Made by a program: the position numbers and the translations under genes
Part shown: positions 22,141-44,360 of the stretch, piece after piece
Layout: the number at the start of each line of letters is the position of its first letter
How positions within the stretch are numbered: position 1 is the stretch's first letter
The notes under the pieces: generated by a model
The model's database searches: none
Told to the model about the DNA's origin: nothing
The model's input: only the letters and a program-made list of their open reading frames with translations
Source: Atriophallophorus winterbourni
Taxonomy: Eukaryota; Platyhelminthes; Trematoda; Plagiorchiida; Microphallidae
Length of the DNA stretch: 64,000 bases
Direction: 5' to 3'
Assembly: GCA_013407085.1 (NCBI GenBank)
Contig: JACCGJ010004945.1
Location: 37,328 to 101,327 of the forward strand

Positions 22141-23259
22141 TTCAGGTAGTTAACAACTATGTTCATCAGATTTTGTGTTCATTTGATGACAATATATTTA
22201 ATGGACGTGCAGTGGCTGTTTTTGTCCCAAATTTTTATCATTTTCCATAAAACCTCGCTCGATTAACGCCGAGCTAATTGAACCTATTTGATATGGGTAG
22301 ATGTCAACAGCAAGACTAGTTGTTACTTCTGGAATCTCAAGTAAACCTTGAATTGTTTTCCTATCGTATTCGAAAATCACGAAAGCTGCCACGTGAAGCA
22401 TAACGATTCCGATAATCCTACCTGCTCAAACGGAGGGACATAAATCAGTACCTCATCTATTGCGGATTAAGGTCATTCGTGATTTGACAAATGTAACGAT
22501 TTATTGTTGCGAGTTGCTGGCAGTGTGCGCATCTTGCGGCCGCACAAACTTGTTCCGCCTCGTTGACAACCGCTTCGAGCGCACTTCATTCCACGGAAGG
22601 CGATGAGCACGCTTTGTATCTTCAAACCGATTAGACAGCTTTGTATTGACACTTCGATTTGAGGCGATTTACTCTTGGTAATCAAGTTCTATGGATTTAA
22701 GACCTCTGCGAGATCTGAGTTTGAATCCTATTAAGCTTGCGCATTTTAAGGAAAGACTGTCTTGCCTCAATTCCTCATCATTAACAGGCCGTTATCATAA
22801 AGAGTAAAGACAGGATTCAGTTAGTCTTGAACTTGTCGAATGCGTTAATTTACCGTCATTAAATTATCGTGAATTCTTTTAACAGCGTTGTCGATATATA
22901 AATCACTACTTTTGTGCATTTGTGTAAAATTGCTATTCATTGCGTTGCTTCAATTAAAATTTGATGGATATCGTTGGGCTAGACCATTCGAAAATATTAA
23001 CCACACTGCATAGATTTATGATAAATAATTTCCGAAATAACTTTTCATCATGCATAAAATGTATTGCTTCTAAATTACACGCCCAATAATTCCATTGTTT
23101 ATAAACCCAGTCCAACACAATATTTTACAAATCCAAATAAGCGACGCAATATGAGCGTTAATTATAAAAACGAAATCTCAATTTGCACTGCGCCGCCATA
23201 CTGGAAGCTCGCTCTTAGTAATCATGAAAAAGTGATTGACTTTGTAGACTAAGATCATG

Positions 23260-23265
23260 TTTATT
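23260..23265 (-). terminator. Possible poly(A) signal of the Hox gene
   Basis: AATAAA on the - strand, about 190 bases after the Hox stop codon. Assigned by position only. Confidence 0.4.
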
Positions 23266-23453
23266 TTACATAGTGATCCAGAAGAAATTGAAACTTCGGG
23301 TTTTTTTCGTTTTGCAATAGAACTGAATGTGCCATACTTGGCCCATTCAGTCAAAACAGTTTACTGGGTATCACAATTAACCTGGACAGTGTGTCACGTG
23401 TCCATATATTGTATATTGATGTTCCAGATGTGAGGTTACCTTTTGATCTCAGT

Positions 23454-33297
<9,844 letters not shown>

Positions 33298-35469
33298 AGC
33301 GTAACTTCCAGAGATTGAATTATGATAGGAACTGTCTATTTTTCAATCATAAACTAAATTGTAAAACGGAAGCTACCCAATAGGCAACAAAAAGGGGTGT
33401 GCACTTAACTGTCGGGTGCAAACAGTGTGTTACCAATCAATTTGCGTGCGTGCGTCGGTGTGTTACAAGCTTGAACCCCCGACGCTTTTTCTACCAATCA
33501 TGTAACGGAATTACCATGTCTAAAATTCTGGCTCAACCCGATTGGCCGAGATCATTTGAACATTGGCAAACCAACTACCCGAACCAACCAATCGCGAGAA
33601 CGACCAATTTGCGCCTAATTAGCGAAAATTTGTTGCAGCTCGAAAAGCTGAAGGAAAAGGCAAATTTATGAGATAAATTTAAGACTCATAAATCAGTATT
33701 TAAAAATTGACAATGAAAAATTTATACATTTTGTATAGTGTGCACAGTGAATTGCGCTTCTTGCTAGTAACCAAATAATGCTAAAAGCAAAATTGGTTTG
33801 TGAAATACTTTCGAGAAACGTGTCTGGTACCTCAAGAGATTTTTGAAGAAAAAGCAATTTAAACACATGGAAGGATGTTATTTAAAATTATTTTGAAAGG
33901 ACAGCAAAATAAAAGCTTCCATCAATTCAGCTTTCCTGACTGTCGGTGCGTTGTTTTCGCTATGATTACTACTGGAATCAGTAGCAATAGTATAGGAGCA
34001 GAGAATAAGGTTGTTAACTGCTCTGCGTAGCATTGTCATTTACTGCTCAATGACTTTGTACCAGTTTGGCTGTACATGAGGTTTCAATGCCAAATTGTAT
34101 AAATTGTAATGCAATAGCGATGAACTCCATTCATGAGCTCGCAGACGATATGCGGAAAACCACCCTTCAGCACATTACGAGAAGCGGAATTGACCAATGA
34201 CAACCATTGCAACCCATAAAAAGTCAAGGTAGGTCAAACGAACACAACGTGGCGAGGGCTTCAAGCGAACCCGTCGGTACGAAATCCGTTGAGATCAAAG
34301 TGACAACCGAAACAGACAGGTTGAGGACATTGTTTTGGTTACGAAATTTGCTTATATAAGACAAATGTGTTTCATTTCTTGTGATGTGCATGTGTTGTGA
34401 GATTCATCGGTGAACGTGTTCAGGGATGGTAAGGTTGACCTAGTAGGTTACGGAATCGACAAATGAATGTGAAAAGCTTTTATTGATGTATTTGCGTTGC
34501 GTAATTGACCTTGGGACAGAAAATATGATTTGGTCTTTATCAAGACTAGATAATTATCAGCTCTTTAAGCCTGCAATACTGTCTGTACTCATTTGATTGG
34601 CTAATAGCCTGGCAACAATTTAGACATAGCTGCAGCCTCCTGGAACCTAAACATAGGCTCACCATCGCAATATCACAAATCCCATCTGAACTTTAGCTCA
34701 CTCCAGGTCATTTTTCTCCAAAACTCTCTGCCAAAGAGCATCGTTAGTTATCTCGATATACCCAACATTGATACATGCTTAACCATAAACCCTAATATTT
34801 GGTCACCGATACACACGGGCTAAGATGACACTTTTAGATCATCCAATAGCCTCCACTTGATTAAACGTAATACTCCGCAATTTCTTTAATGAATAATTGA
34901 ACTCATATATCTCGGATTTTTAGGCATATTCGTATTACATATTTAAACTATTCGGTAAGTCAAATAAGAGATATCCTCATGCCTAACCAACTAATGACAA
35001 GCGATTCTAGTAAACTTTAAAACTGATTAAATTCCTGATAAACCAATCTCCACTAACACTATTCATCATATTTTCCTTGTTCACAGAGGGCCTGAATACA
35101 AGATTGTGCTTCGTAGTCCAACTATATTAAAAAAATTGAATATATTTAATGAACTAAACTCGATTAACATAAGGGAGGTTATTCGCAAACCCGGGCCAGG
35201 CTACTTGCTCTTCAAGCCATTCTATTCCGAAGACTTTTCTTAAGAAATTCATTGATTTTGATAAAGAAGCATTTACGAGCGATACTTATATGTAACAGAT
35301 AATACTGCAAACACGAGTACAATATCGGTAGTGTTTTCAGTGGCAGGAATACAAACTTCAAAAGCAATTCGACGACCCCGAGTCGGAAGCTCAATTCAAA
35401 AGGTGGTTGATGTGTGCTAATCCAGGTAAGCATCATTTCAAACTGAAATTTGGAAAGATGTGTGCCGAT
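33298..35469. other. Hox 5' flank, no further feature recognised
   Basis: This should contain the Hox 5' UTR and promoter. ATTGG/CCAAT-like words occur near 33490-33600, but I cannot fix a start site. An open frame of 90 codons at 33399-33671 on the other strand shows no family features. Confidence 0.4.
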
Positions 35470-38130
35470 CTTAAGTGATTGAATTTAAAAAGAAATATTC
35501 AATCTAATCAATATCGAGCATGAAACGGAATCCAAAATCACGTGATACGAATTAAACTTGTTCAGTCCATCCATTTTCTCACGAATGAGCCACTCACTGT
35601 GGTGTGAATTGTGTGTCGTACATCGAAAAAATAAAAGAAAGAAAAGAGGGAGAGAAAGAAAGATAACGCCGACTGAAGGATCTATAAGAAATGCATGTGC
35701 AACTCCTACTGAATTCGCCAAAACGTCATTGAATACACTAGATGTTGAGTTGGCAGCTGTGGATGGTTTACCAGATTTGATCATACGTATAATCCACATG
35801 TTGTTGTCGGCCTTCTTCAGTCGATGTCGACCATGGACGTACAGCACAATCGCACGAATTTCATGTTCTGCAGCTTTTCGAATGACTAAACAGTCCGATT
35901 CGGGAGGAACAATTTCTCCCGCAGCGCTCTCACCGATAAGCAGAACTCGGTCAATCGGCGTCATTTGCACGCCGACGGTTTGATCTACATTCAGCAGACA
36001 AGAGCTGTATCTGATCTTCCTCAGCTTGAAGACGACGTTCGACACAATGCCTCCAACGTGAGCGGTCAAGAGCAAGTTCTTCTTAACTCGCGGGGTCCAT
36101 GCCAAGAGCCCTCATATGTCATTTTCAGACGTCTTTGTACCGCAAGTGCGGTATGTCAAATGGTCGACTTCCTGATTTCAACTTATCATAGAGTAGATCT
36201 TTTGTAATACGACCATTTTCCATTCTGAGACGTAGTCAAGCCACCACTGACAGCGTTGTCGTAGTACGGTGAACAAGCTCTGTAGATCAGCTTTGAAAAC
36301 ACTTCAGCATTAGTCAATTTGCCAATGCACGATATGTTCAAGGTACGATGATTGGTAGATGGAAAGCATTCAGCTTCTGTTCGTCTCTTGCGTGGATGGT
36401 CTAGGTTTCACTAATGTAAATTGAAGTCCTTATTACGCACACACTGTATAGCATCATCTTTGTCTTTATAATCAACTTGTGGTTGCCGCAGACACGGGAG
36501 TTTAATCGAAACATTATGACAGCTGCTCTGCTAATCCGTGTCTAGCAAGAGATTATCCGCAATGGTTGAACCAATATATATGAAATGATGTACTGGTTCA
36601 AGCTGAAAGATTACAAAAGTAATTATTTGAGGCGATACAATCCATCGACCAAGGACTATGGTCTTGCTTATGCTGATTGTTAACCATTCGCTAAGCACTC
36701 GATTGCCCTATTGAGTTCATCAAGAGTAGGGGGAGTATCTAGATGTTTAATTGTTGGCAACCACGCAACATTTTCAAGTGCATACGGTAAAACCATACTG
36801 CCCCTAGAGTATAGAGAGAAAAAATGCTCTACCCATCTTTCCATCTGCTGAGTGTCGGCGGCAATCGGGTTACCAGACTTAATGGGAGCCGTTTTAAGTT
36901 TTGTTTAGACCAATGGCACTCTTGATCGCATCATACATACGGTGAATATTTCAAGTATCCAGAGCTTTTCGGACACTGCGGCTAATTTCATTCTAATAGT
37001 CATTTGCACATCGTCGTGCAGTCTGTTGGACCTTATTTATAGCTGCTCTGAGAAGTCGTAAGTTTTCATCTGTTGGCACATCTTTGAACTTTAAGAATGC
37101 TGACCGTCTCTCGTAAAAAACAGCAGTCATCTCAGAAGATTTTGCCGCGAACCAGTCGCTCGTTCGAGATTTCTTCGGACCGTAAGTGGAAATTGCGACT
37201 CGGCATATGCAATTTTTTATCGATTCCCAGTTTTCTGAAGCTGATTCGAGTGGGGTTGCCTTGTTGAACTCGGCTTTGAAAGCTTTGCGAATCGCATAGC
37301 TTGATTAGGTTCGCACATGCGAGTGACGTCTATCCGTGGTTTAACGCGTGGGGAAACTTCAGTTTTACACAAACCAGTGAATGGTCAGTGTCGCAGTCTG
37401 CGCTTTATTATAATCTTGTGAGAAGTAAGCCACATATATTAGTGCGCCTAACAAAAATAAGATCAAGCTGAGGTCAACGCTTAAAGCGAGGATGTTTCCA
37501 AGAGACTTTATGCCTTGGTTTTGTTTGCAAGAATGTGTTACTGAAACAAAGACTGAATTGTGTGCACAGTTCTAAAAAGCGTTGTCCATTTTCATTGGCT
37601 CTACCTACTCTGAACCTTACGAGATAGTTTTGCGAAGGCTCATAATCTGCACCATTTCTGGCTTTAAAATCATCTAATACCGCTACCCAGTTTTTAGTGG
37701 CAAGATTTTGGGTACTTTTATGAAGTTATGATAAAAAGCGCCTTTTCAGTAGGCGTCGCGAAGAGCGTCGGTGCATAAACTTTGCCCAACTTAATGGTAC
37801 CAGTAATGCACTTCAGCTTTACAATCCAAATCTGTTCGCTCCCCCTGATGCTTGGTTCTGCTGATTTTAGTGGGCTGTTTCGCACGGAGCGTCTCTTCAA
37901 TTACAGCGCACGTATTCTCAATGTAACCCGGTTTGGTCAGAATGACGTTGTGGGTGTGGGATCCATGTATGGCAGGCTACAATGGTCCAAGCATCGTAAC
38001 AGGGACTGCAGTCTCGTCACCCGGATCGTCAGAGGGAATTCAAATGTAGTTATTCCAGTTACAAATGTTTCTTCGAGGTTAAGTGCAACCACAATTGTGA
38101 AAAGACTGAAATCGCGGCTTTAGTTTCCCT
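35470..38130 (-). mobile_element. RTE-like LINE, longest relic of the window
   Basis: On the - strand, from 38130 down: endonuclease pieces at about 37.9-37.3 kb (KGAFYHNFIKVPKILPLK, then NGADYEPSQN and TKPRHKVSWKHPRFKR), a linker at 37.3-36.9 kb, the start of the reverse transcriptase near 36.85 kb (KTAPIKSGNPIAADTQQMERWVEHFFSLY, not contiguous here), a gap where the catalytic core should be, and the C-terminal end at 36.35-35.75 kb with a Cys-rich knuckle frame. Many stops and frameshifts are present. The 3' end frame at 36105-35485 is open but is a shifted frame relative to the other copies. It is an inactive element. Confidence 0.78.
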
Positions 38131-40014
38131 ATACTGCACGCCTTCTTAAGTCTGTGCGCTTCAACTTCAGAAACACGAAGTTGTATATATTGATTTTTGG
38201 ATTGGATTTAAATCATTCGTGTATGCTAAATTATCACACACTTCATTTTTAAAGTGTATTACCAACGATTCTTTAATTTAACTTGAGTTATTTCCTAATA
38301 TCGAGGGTTCATCATTGATGGAAGCTTTTGTATTGATTTTAGCAATTTTGTTTGCTTTCACCCATTAAATAACACCTTACTTGGATGCTCAAATACTGGG
38401 AGGCAGATTTCAGGACATTTCACTTAAAACAGCTAAATCAGCAGGACGCTTCTCATTGATTTGCGTGAATAACCTTTGCTCTCATCCAATTGATTGTCCA
38501 ATGACGTAATCTCGGTTGCTAATTTACTTCGCTCAAGCAATCAACACCAGATGCACGTTCTAATTAATTGCTCTCGGGAGCGATTGCGGATGATGGGTCA
38601 TAAAACTGTTAACCCACACACACATTGTCAAGGTGATGAGAACGGGTGCAGCGTGATGGCATCCATGAGGGTGGGGTGACTGAAGTCGATGACAAATTTA
38701 TTGCTCACACATTCAGACCAACGGTGATGAATCGCCACGCTGACAACAATTCGAGACGATCGAGGACGTGTTAGCGTCCCGTGTAAAACCAAACGAGCAT
38801 ATTTCAGCAAGCCACGAATTCGTTCAGAAATTAGGCCTTGCTAAATGATCACTTTTGTGGGATCGAATGGCGTTGGATTCACATAGTTCCTATCGCTGGC
38901 AGTCCAACTATCGCTTCGCTTAATGTGAATTAATGAGGCTAAATTTTGCGGATTGCCGTTAAGTTCATATTAATAAGGTGAAAATATAATTGATATAACA
39001 GTAAATTGTAATTGCTTCCGTACTACAGTATCAGGTTTTGTGAAAATTGTTGTCCACTTAGGTAAATCCATTACGGTATATGCTTCCTTATTCGGTCAAG
39101 TTACGAAAGTGAGAAAAAGTAATATTGATGACATGTCGTAGTTGGTAGAAAAATGCAATGTTGCTAAGGCCTGACACATAAATACCACCGATTTTAGCGG
39201 ACGTGTGGAACCCTTGCAAAGAGTGAATAAACCAACCCAAGTTTCGTTACAGTTGGTGCTCACTTTGCCCTATGAATAAAGGGAATCGGAGCAGGGGGGA
39301 AAACTTTTTCTGTTTTGGCTGTACTGACTTTAGTATCGATACAAAGTCGAGCATTTATTCACCGTTAAAGAAACGTGGATCCTTTCCACAGCAGAAGCCC
39401 GCCACATGTGTGTGTGAAGAAAATGAGTAAAAATAAACCTATGAGTTATCCGTCATTCAGCGTGCATTGTGCGTTCACGGGATTGAGCTGATGAGCAGTG
39501 CCAGCGTTATCCTAAAGTGGATGGAAAGTAACACATTTCGCTCATAATTCGGCAAATGTTTCATCGCACGTGGAATGTGTTTGTTTACGTACCCTGGTGA
39601 CGCACAAGCGCAGCGGAAACGCGCGAATTTCGAACGAGAGGTCACAGGTCCGAACCCACAGCGGCTTTACATATCGGAAATCGCAACGCAGTAATTCACT
39701 GTCATGTCTAGGTGTAAAGTTGCTGGCAATAGTTGACCAACAAACATCACCACGGTACTCCAGACGCTAAGTGACACGTTGGGATCTGTTCTGATTCGTG
39801 CGAACAAGTTAATCATGTAGATCATACGGCACGTTATTTCCAATCGTAATCCTCACTTTATTGTTCAATTACCTGGGATAATACAAAATAGTTTTTTGCC
39901 TTGCATGTCTTTCAAGAGGGTTGTGGGGGGAAAACCGCCTTTGCGTCAGGCAATCACTTTGATAGCAAATTATTCCCACTTGATTCAAAGTTTCAAAGTG
40001 ATTCAAAGTTGTAA
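38131..40014. other. Intergenic, no feature recognised
   Basis: No supported gene. A tRNA-like A-box/T-arm resemblance near 39.6 kb was examined and rejected. Confidence 0.45.
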
Positions 40015-41320
40015 TGGTCTAAAAAGCATTTAGCTTAACAATAACCATAGGATGGAGTTATGAGGTATATACAATAAAGAAGAAGAACAGGAAAACTCAT
40101 GTAGTGTAAATCGTATCAAAGTTTGGGTTGTCTCTCAAGTGTTTGTCCAAATTAGCTTTAAAAATATCCAGGTTGGCTGAGTGTGTAACAGTGGAGGGGA
40201 GGGTGTTCCATGTGAAACTTACACGTACAGCATACGAATATCTTCGACAGTTCAGTCTTGAAGTGGGAATAAGCACTGAAAGTTCATGTTTCCGACTGGC
40301 ACGGGGTGGCGAGCGTGTGAAAAGTTTGGACAAGGGATGGTTAGGGACGTGCATAATATTGTACATCAGTATGAGGTCACCTCTTAGTCGACGACAGCGA
40401 AAGTCGAAAAGATTGAGACTCCTCAAACGTTCTTCATATGGTTTAGCAGCTAGTCCGGGTACAAGCTTTGTGGTTCGGTGGTAAATACGCTGCAGAAGAT
40501 TGATGTCTTTCTGAAGCCAGGGTGACCAAGCCTGAACAGCGTACTCCATCGCTGGTCTCAGATAGGTGTTCATGATACGGGGCACCGACTGATTGGAGAA
40601 TCTGCCGAAAATTCGTCTCAATAACGCCAATACTTGTGACGCCTTTTTGTATGCCGCTTTGCACTGCAGTGAAGTCTTCAGACTTGAACTGGTCCAAACA
40701 CCCAAATCCTTCTCTTCAGTTGTCCAGACGAGTTGGTGGGACCCAAGAGTGTAGTTGTAATTAACAGTCTTTCCAATGTTTAACGCCTTGCACTTTTGGA
40801 AGTTGAATGGTAGTTTGTTTCTCAAAGACCAATCGTGCAATGTGTTTAGATCCTTCTGCAAAGTTTCACAGTCATCATTTGTACGTATGCTTCTCCAAAG
40901 CTTTATATCGTCTGCAAATAACATAATCTTGCATTTAACACGCTCGGGAATGTCGTTTGCGTAGATCAAAAACAAAATCGGTCCGAGGACCGAACCCTGG
41001 GGCACTCCGCTCGTAATTTTGAATGGTTTCGATAAGGCGCCGTCAACTCTGACTTGGGCACTCCTGTCGCGTAAATAGTTTTCTAGCCAAGCAAGAAGTT
41101 TTCCTGTTATCCCGTGCAATTCAAGTTTCTGGATTAAAATACTATGATTGACGCGGTCGAAAGCCTTTGACATGTCTAAAAAGCATGCGTGGATGGAGTA
41201 ACCATTGTCCACACACTCAGTCCAGTCGTTTAAGGTGAGCAAGAGGTTAGATAGACATGAGTGATGTTTCCTGAAACCGTGCTGTTCAGTCGCAAGCAGT
41301 CTATTGATGCACTAATATCC
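40015..41320 (-). mobile_element. CR1-like LINE, 5'-truncated
   Basis: The element's reverse transcriptase frame (separate entry) is followed on the - strand by a short 3' UTR whose end, read on the + strand, is AATGGTCTAAAAAGCAT. This end is shared by the copies at 51.3 and 61.2 kb and so defines the family's 3' terminus. The 5' part, with endonuclease and ORF1, is missing. Confidence 0.82.
40097..41311 (-). CDS. Non-LTR reverse transcriptase, truncated ORF (CR1/jockey-like)
   Basis: An open frame of 404 codons bounded upstream by TAG at 41314-41312. It starts within the reverse transcriptase at the ATEQHGFRK block. It then shows ACFLDMSKAFDRVNH with the first catalytic Asp, SGVPQGSVLGPILFLIYAND, the catalytic LFADDIKLW, and the thumb and C-terminal region with EKDLGV, AMEYAVQAWSPW and RRLRGDLILMYNI. 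The three catalytic aspartates are present, so the piece decayed little and may be a young insertion. It could not move by itself because the endonuclease is absent. Motif style fits the CR1/jockey group; I cannot place it in a named clade from sight. Open frames on the other strand here are shadows. Confidence 0.9.
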   Translation of the reverse strand, partial: CINRLLATEQHGFRKHHSCLSNLLLTLNDWTECVDNGYSIHACFLDMSKAFDRVNHSILIQKLELHGITGKLLAWLENYLRDRSAQVRVDGALSKPFKITSGVPQGSVLGPILFLIYANDIPERVKCKIMLFADDIKLWRSIRTNDDCETLQKDLNTLHDWSLRNKLPFNFQKCKALNIGKTVNYNYTLGSHQLVWTTEEKDLGVWTSSSLKTSLQCKAAYKKASQVLALLRRIFGRFSNQSVPRIMNTYLRPAMEYAVQAWSPWLQKDINLLQRIYHRTTKLVPGLAAKPYEERLRSLNLFDFRCRRLRGDLILMYNIMHVPNHPLSKLFTRSPPRASRKHELSVLIPTSRLNCRRYSYAVRVSFTWNTLPSTVTHSANLDIFKANLDKHLRDNPNFDTIYTT

Positions 41321-43520
41321 GAAGGCATACACTTGCGCAAATATTTGGTTAACTCAAACGAGGCGTCGCATGAATAGATATATTTTCTGCATCGTTTACC
41401 ATAACAGCGAACGTTTCAACTAATCTAAAAGCACAAATTCCGACGTACAATTGATGAGTTCATCTTTATCAGATCAATAGATAGTATTAATCTCGCAAAG
41501 TTGAAATTGAAATTTTAAATGTCAAGTTAGCCCATGATCAGTATGCTCAGTACGATGCTCAAAAATCAAGTGCTTTAATCTATCAGAATGGACACGATTC
41601 GTTCGCAATATCCCTCGTCTCTAATATGAGTTAGTGAACATTCATATGGTCGCATATGTAGCCATGGCAGCATAGAGAGCAAGAGGTGCACCTTTAACAA
41701 CTCGAAGATCCCGAATCGAATCCTAGACTTGGTTATTCTTTCGGGAAACGCTCAACCTTTAATTCACTTCTAAATTGGGTATAGTCGGAAAAACAACCGT
41801 GACAGACCATCATCTTGTTCAGTGGTTTGAAGCTTAATGCATGCCACATGAGACCACACCGACACTATGGATCACATCGTCTCATGAAGCTTAATGAAGA
41901 TTATCTCTTGGCTGTCTGGTAAAATGTTAAAGTCTACTATACAACTTATCGAGCAATCGCTCGTTGGATCCAGATTGCTGGCAGATACGACATTTAAACG
42001 ATTAATTTCCTAATCAACCCGCTAGCCGTTTGCTGTCGATGTGATAGATGGTATAATACACCCCAACAGTCAGAAAATGAGAATGCCTATTTAATCGCCT
42101 CGTGACTTTTGTGCGATACCCCGGGTACCCGTGGTGTCACGTCATCGGCATCCTGGAATGACACGTGTAAATCTCATCGATTTGATTCAACTTGACCGAT
42201 ATACAACTAGTTACTTCACGCGTAGTTGCCATCACTTTATTCGCCAAACCGACAGGATGAACTATGTTTACTTGTCACGCGTAGGTACCTAATGTCCGTG
42301 TTTACAAAACAAGTTTAAAAGTGAAGATTTCATAGGCGCGTCCAAATTGGACCGTGGTTTACTTTTACCGACTACAGTTGACAAACAATAAACGGGGGGA
42401 GGGGTCCCCATGTAGCCCTATTGTCATTGTGAAACACACAAATTTTCCGATCGAATTGATTCCACGTTTGATAAGAATTATTTTCTGTTTGTATTTTTGC
42501 CGCGGGTGATGTCGCTGACCGAGTCACTGTCCCGATCTGGCGGCACGGGCTTTGATGTCGATTCGGATGGAAAGGGCGGCGGTGCGGCGCGGCGCGGACT
42601 TGGACGTTGATCGCAACGTTGGCTGCATTCAAAATATCACTCCACATGAAAGGGCACGAACAAGCGAGCGAGATGTGAAATCGTATTGTGTCTACGAAGA
42701 TGCATGCACTGACTTTCTGACACATGATTTATTCAACAGTCTGAGCGATTCCGTATCGAGGGGATGAAACGAAGTTGCGCTTAACCTATCAAAGCATCGC
42801 ATTCCGGGCAGGCGTGCCCCGAAACGCAGTTTCCAGGTTGCATGTCCACTCCCATTTTCTTAAAAATGATAAATGGAGCGACAGGGAATCTTTGAATTCG
42901 AAAAAGAATGTTGCAAAAATTAACATTAAATTAAAATCGAATAAATTTGTGTTGTTCGACTTGGTGGAAAGGGCAAGGATGTTGGATGCATTTATTCTCA
43001 ACGAGCGCTTGTAATTGAATAATTTGATTTAACATATCAAGATTTATGTGTGTGTGAAATTTGGATTGCCTTGTGCGTTTCTTATGACTAAAAGAAAGAG
43101 AATATGCTGGAAAAATAGTGCACCTATTATTATTAATAAGTTGCGATAAATGTATAAACGGTTGTGTCGTTATCGCACATAGAAATCATTAAAGTGGCCA
43201 AGAGATTGTTGCAGAGAGGCACAACAGAAATATTGCTATGCCATTCTTTTTGCGACGAACACATTCAAGAGTTCCATTTCTAAATGCAGTAGACTCCGAA
43301 AATACCGCGTAGCAAAATTGAGTATCTCCTAATTTTTAAGTACCCGACTACCTTATGTAGACCCATCATGTAAATTCTCTACTTAGTAAAGTTTGTAGGC
43401 TTCCGTTTTATGCTTTTCTTCTTCGATCACTCTGTGTTAAGTATATGCTAACTTCTCACTTCTTGTTCTCTTGTATAGTACCTTACATTCCGTACTGCTC
43501 AATGTTATATCTATGATGTG
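41321..43520. other. Intergenic, no gene recognised; GC-rich patch at 42480-42610
   Basis: Mostly AT-rich. Around 42480-42610 the sequence becomes clearly GC-rich with CGG/GCG repeats, unlike its surroundings. Open frames across it on both strands have no family features. Confidence 0.45.
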
Positions 43521-43739
43521 CTACTACTCGCCCAGCCTTGGGTTTGACAGAACACAAGCGTAACTGAACTGGTGTATTGAACGAATGAAATGAATAACAT
43601 AAAGTTTATACAGTGAACAATGATCACAATATGCACACTTATGATCGATCATGATTGATGCTTGATCGATAGTTTGTTCAATGTCTATACTACACTCACC
43701 TGTTATTTTCCCTGCACTTCTTTCAAAATAATTTGTGTT

Positions 43740-43810
43740 GCTCAAACGTTGCATCAAGAGCGTTTCGCGCGCAAGCTATAACGTCTTCTTATCAGAAGTC
43801 ATTTATCCCA
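43740..43810 (-). ncRNA. Weak hammerhead-like stretch
   Basis: On the - strand: CUGAUAA, about 22 bases, then GCGAAACGC. It could be a decayed hammerhead of another Penelope-like element, but stem II does not pair convincingly. Confidence 0.22.
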
Positions 43811-43880
43811 CTTGCATCACGATACCTTTGTCATAGGAAACTGATAATTTAAAAATTACAGTCGAATTTATCTCGTTGAT

Positions 43881-44160
43881 ATGGTGTGTCAATTTTCTGT
43901 GAATATTTGGAGGCATTGTGTAAAGCGTGGTCTGCAAGCTGGGAATAAGCAGATACTGCTGTTGGCTGCTGAACGCAGATCACGCCGCCGGCGTGCAACT
44001 GATGCAATACAACCGAGTTCTGACCATCATTGCAAGCGCTGTGGGAGAGATTGTTTCTCCCGAATCGGATTTTTAAGTCATTCGAAAAGCTGTAGAACAT
44101 GAACATTCATGCGATCGTGATGTCCATCCATGCTCCACATCGACCGAAGTAGTATCACTA
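43881..44160 (+). mobile_element. RTE-like LINE, 3' end with conserved zinc-knuckle frame
   Basis: A short 3' fragment whose frame (to 44102) is WRHCVKRGLQAGNKQI followed by a Cys/His knuckle CKRCGRDCFSRIGFLSHSKSC, the typical last domain of RTE-type reverse transcriptases. This copy gives the correct frame for the other 3' ends in the window, which are shifted or interrupted there. Confidence 0.8.
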
Positions 44161-44215
44161 TGTGATTCCTTGTTTTAATAACTTGGTTCGTTGCACAAAC
44201 CCCATTTAACTATGA

Positions 44216-44360
44216 AAAAATTAACAATGATTCGGCTAGAGCAGCTTTTTGGCAACGTTTCGTTTCTGCCAGCGAAGCTAATTCAGGCCAAGGGTGTCTG
44301 GATTAAATTTCATTAACCTGACCAATCCTAAAATACCTAAGATAGATAGACGAGATCAAA
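44216..44360 (-). mobile_element. Penelope-like terminal repeat, copy c (diverged)
   Basis: Matches copies a and b in the order GATTCGG, TTTTTGGCAACGTTTCG, TTCAGGCCAAGGGTGTC and CCTGACCAATCC. The hammerhead at about 44254-44290 on the - strand has GAAAC but CUGAAUUA for CUGAUGA, so it is decayed. It follows an RTE 3' end, as copy a does. Confidence 0.65.

Noticed and set aside
33399..33671. 90-codon open frame in the Hox 5' flank, + strand
   Set aside because: No domain, splice partner or family resemblance; probably chance in the promoter or UTR region.
35558..35983. 141-codon open frame on the + strand
   Set aside because: Antisense shadow of the RTE 3' end.
35485..36105. 206-codon open frame on the - strand
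   Set aside because: It is a frame-shifted reading of the RTE 3' end; the true frame, known from 43881-44102, has the zinc knuckle and is interrupted here.
39580..39665. tRNA-like boxes (AGCGCAGCGGAAACGCGC and GGTCCGAACCC)
   Set aside because: A-box and T-arm words occur, but the anticodon and T stems do not pair, so at most it is a decayed tRNA-derived repeat.
40128..40484. 118-codon open frame on the + strand
   Set aside because: Antisense shadow of the CR1-like reverse transcriptase.
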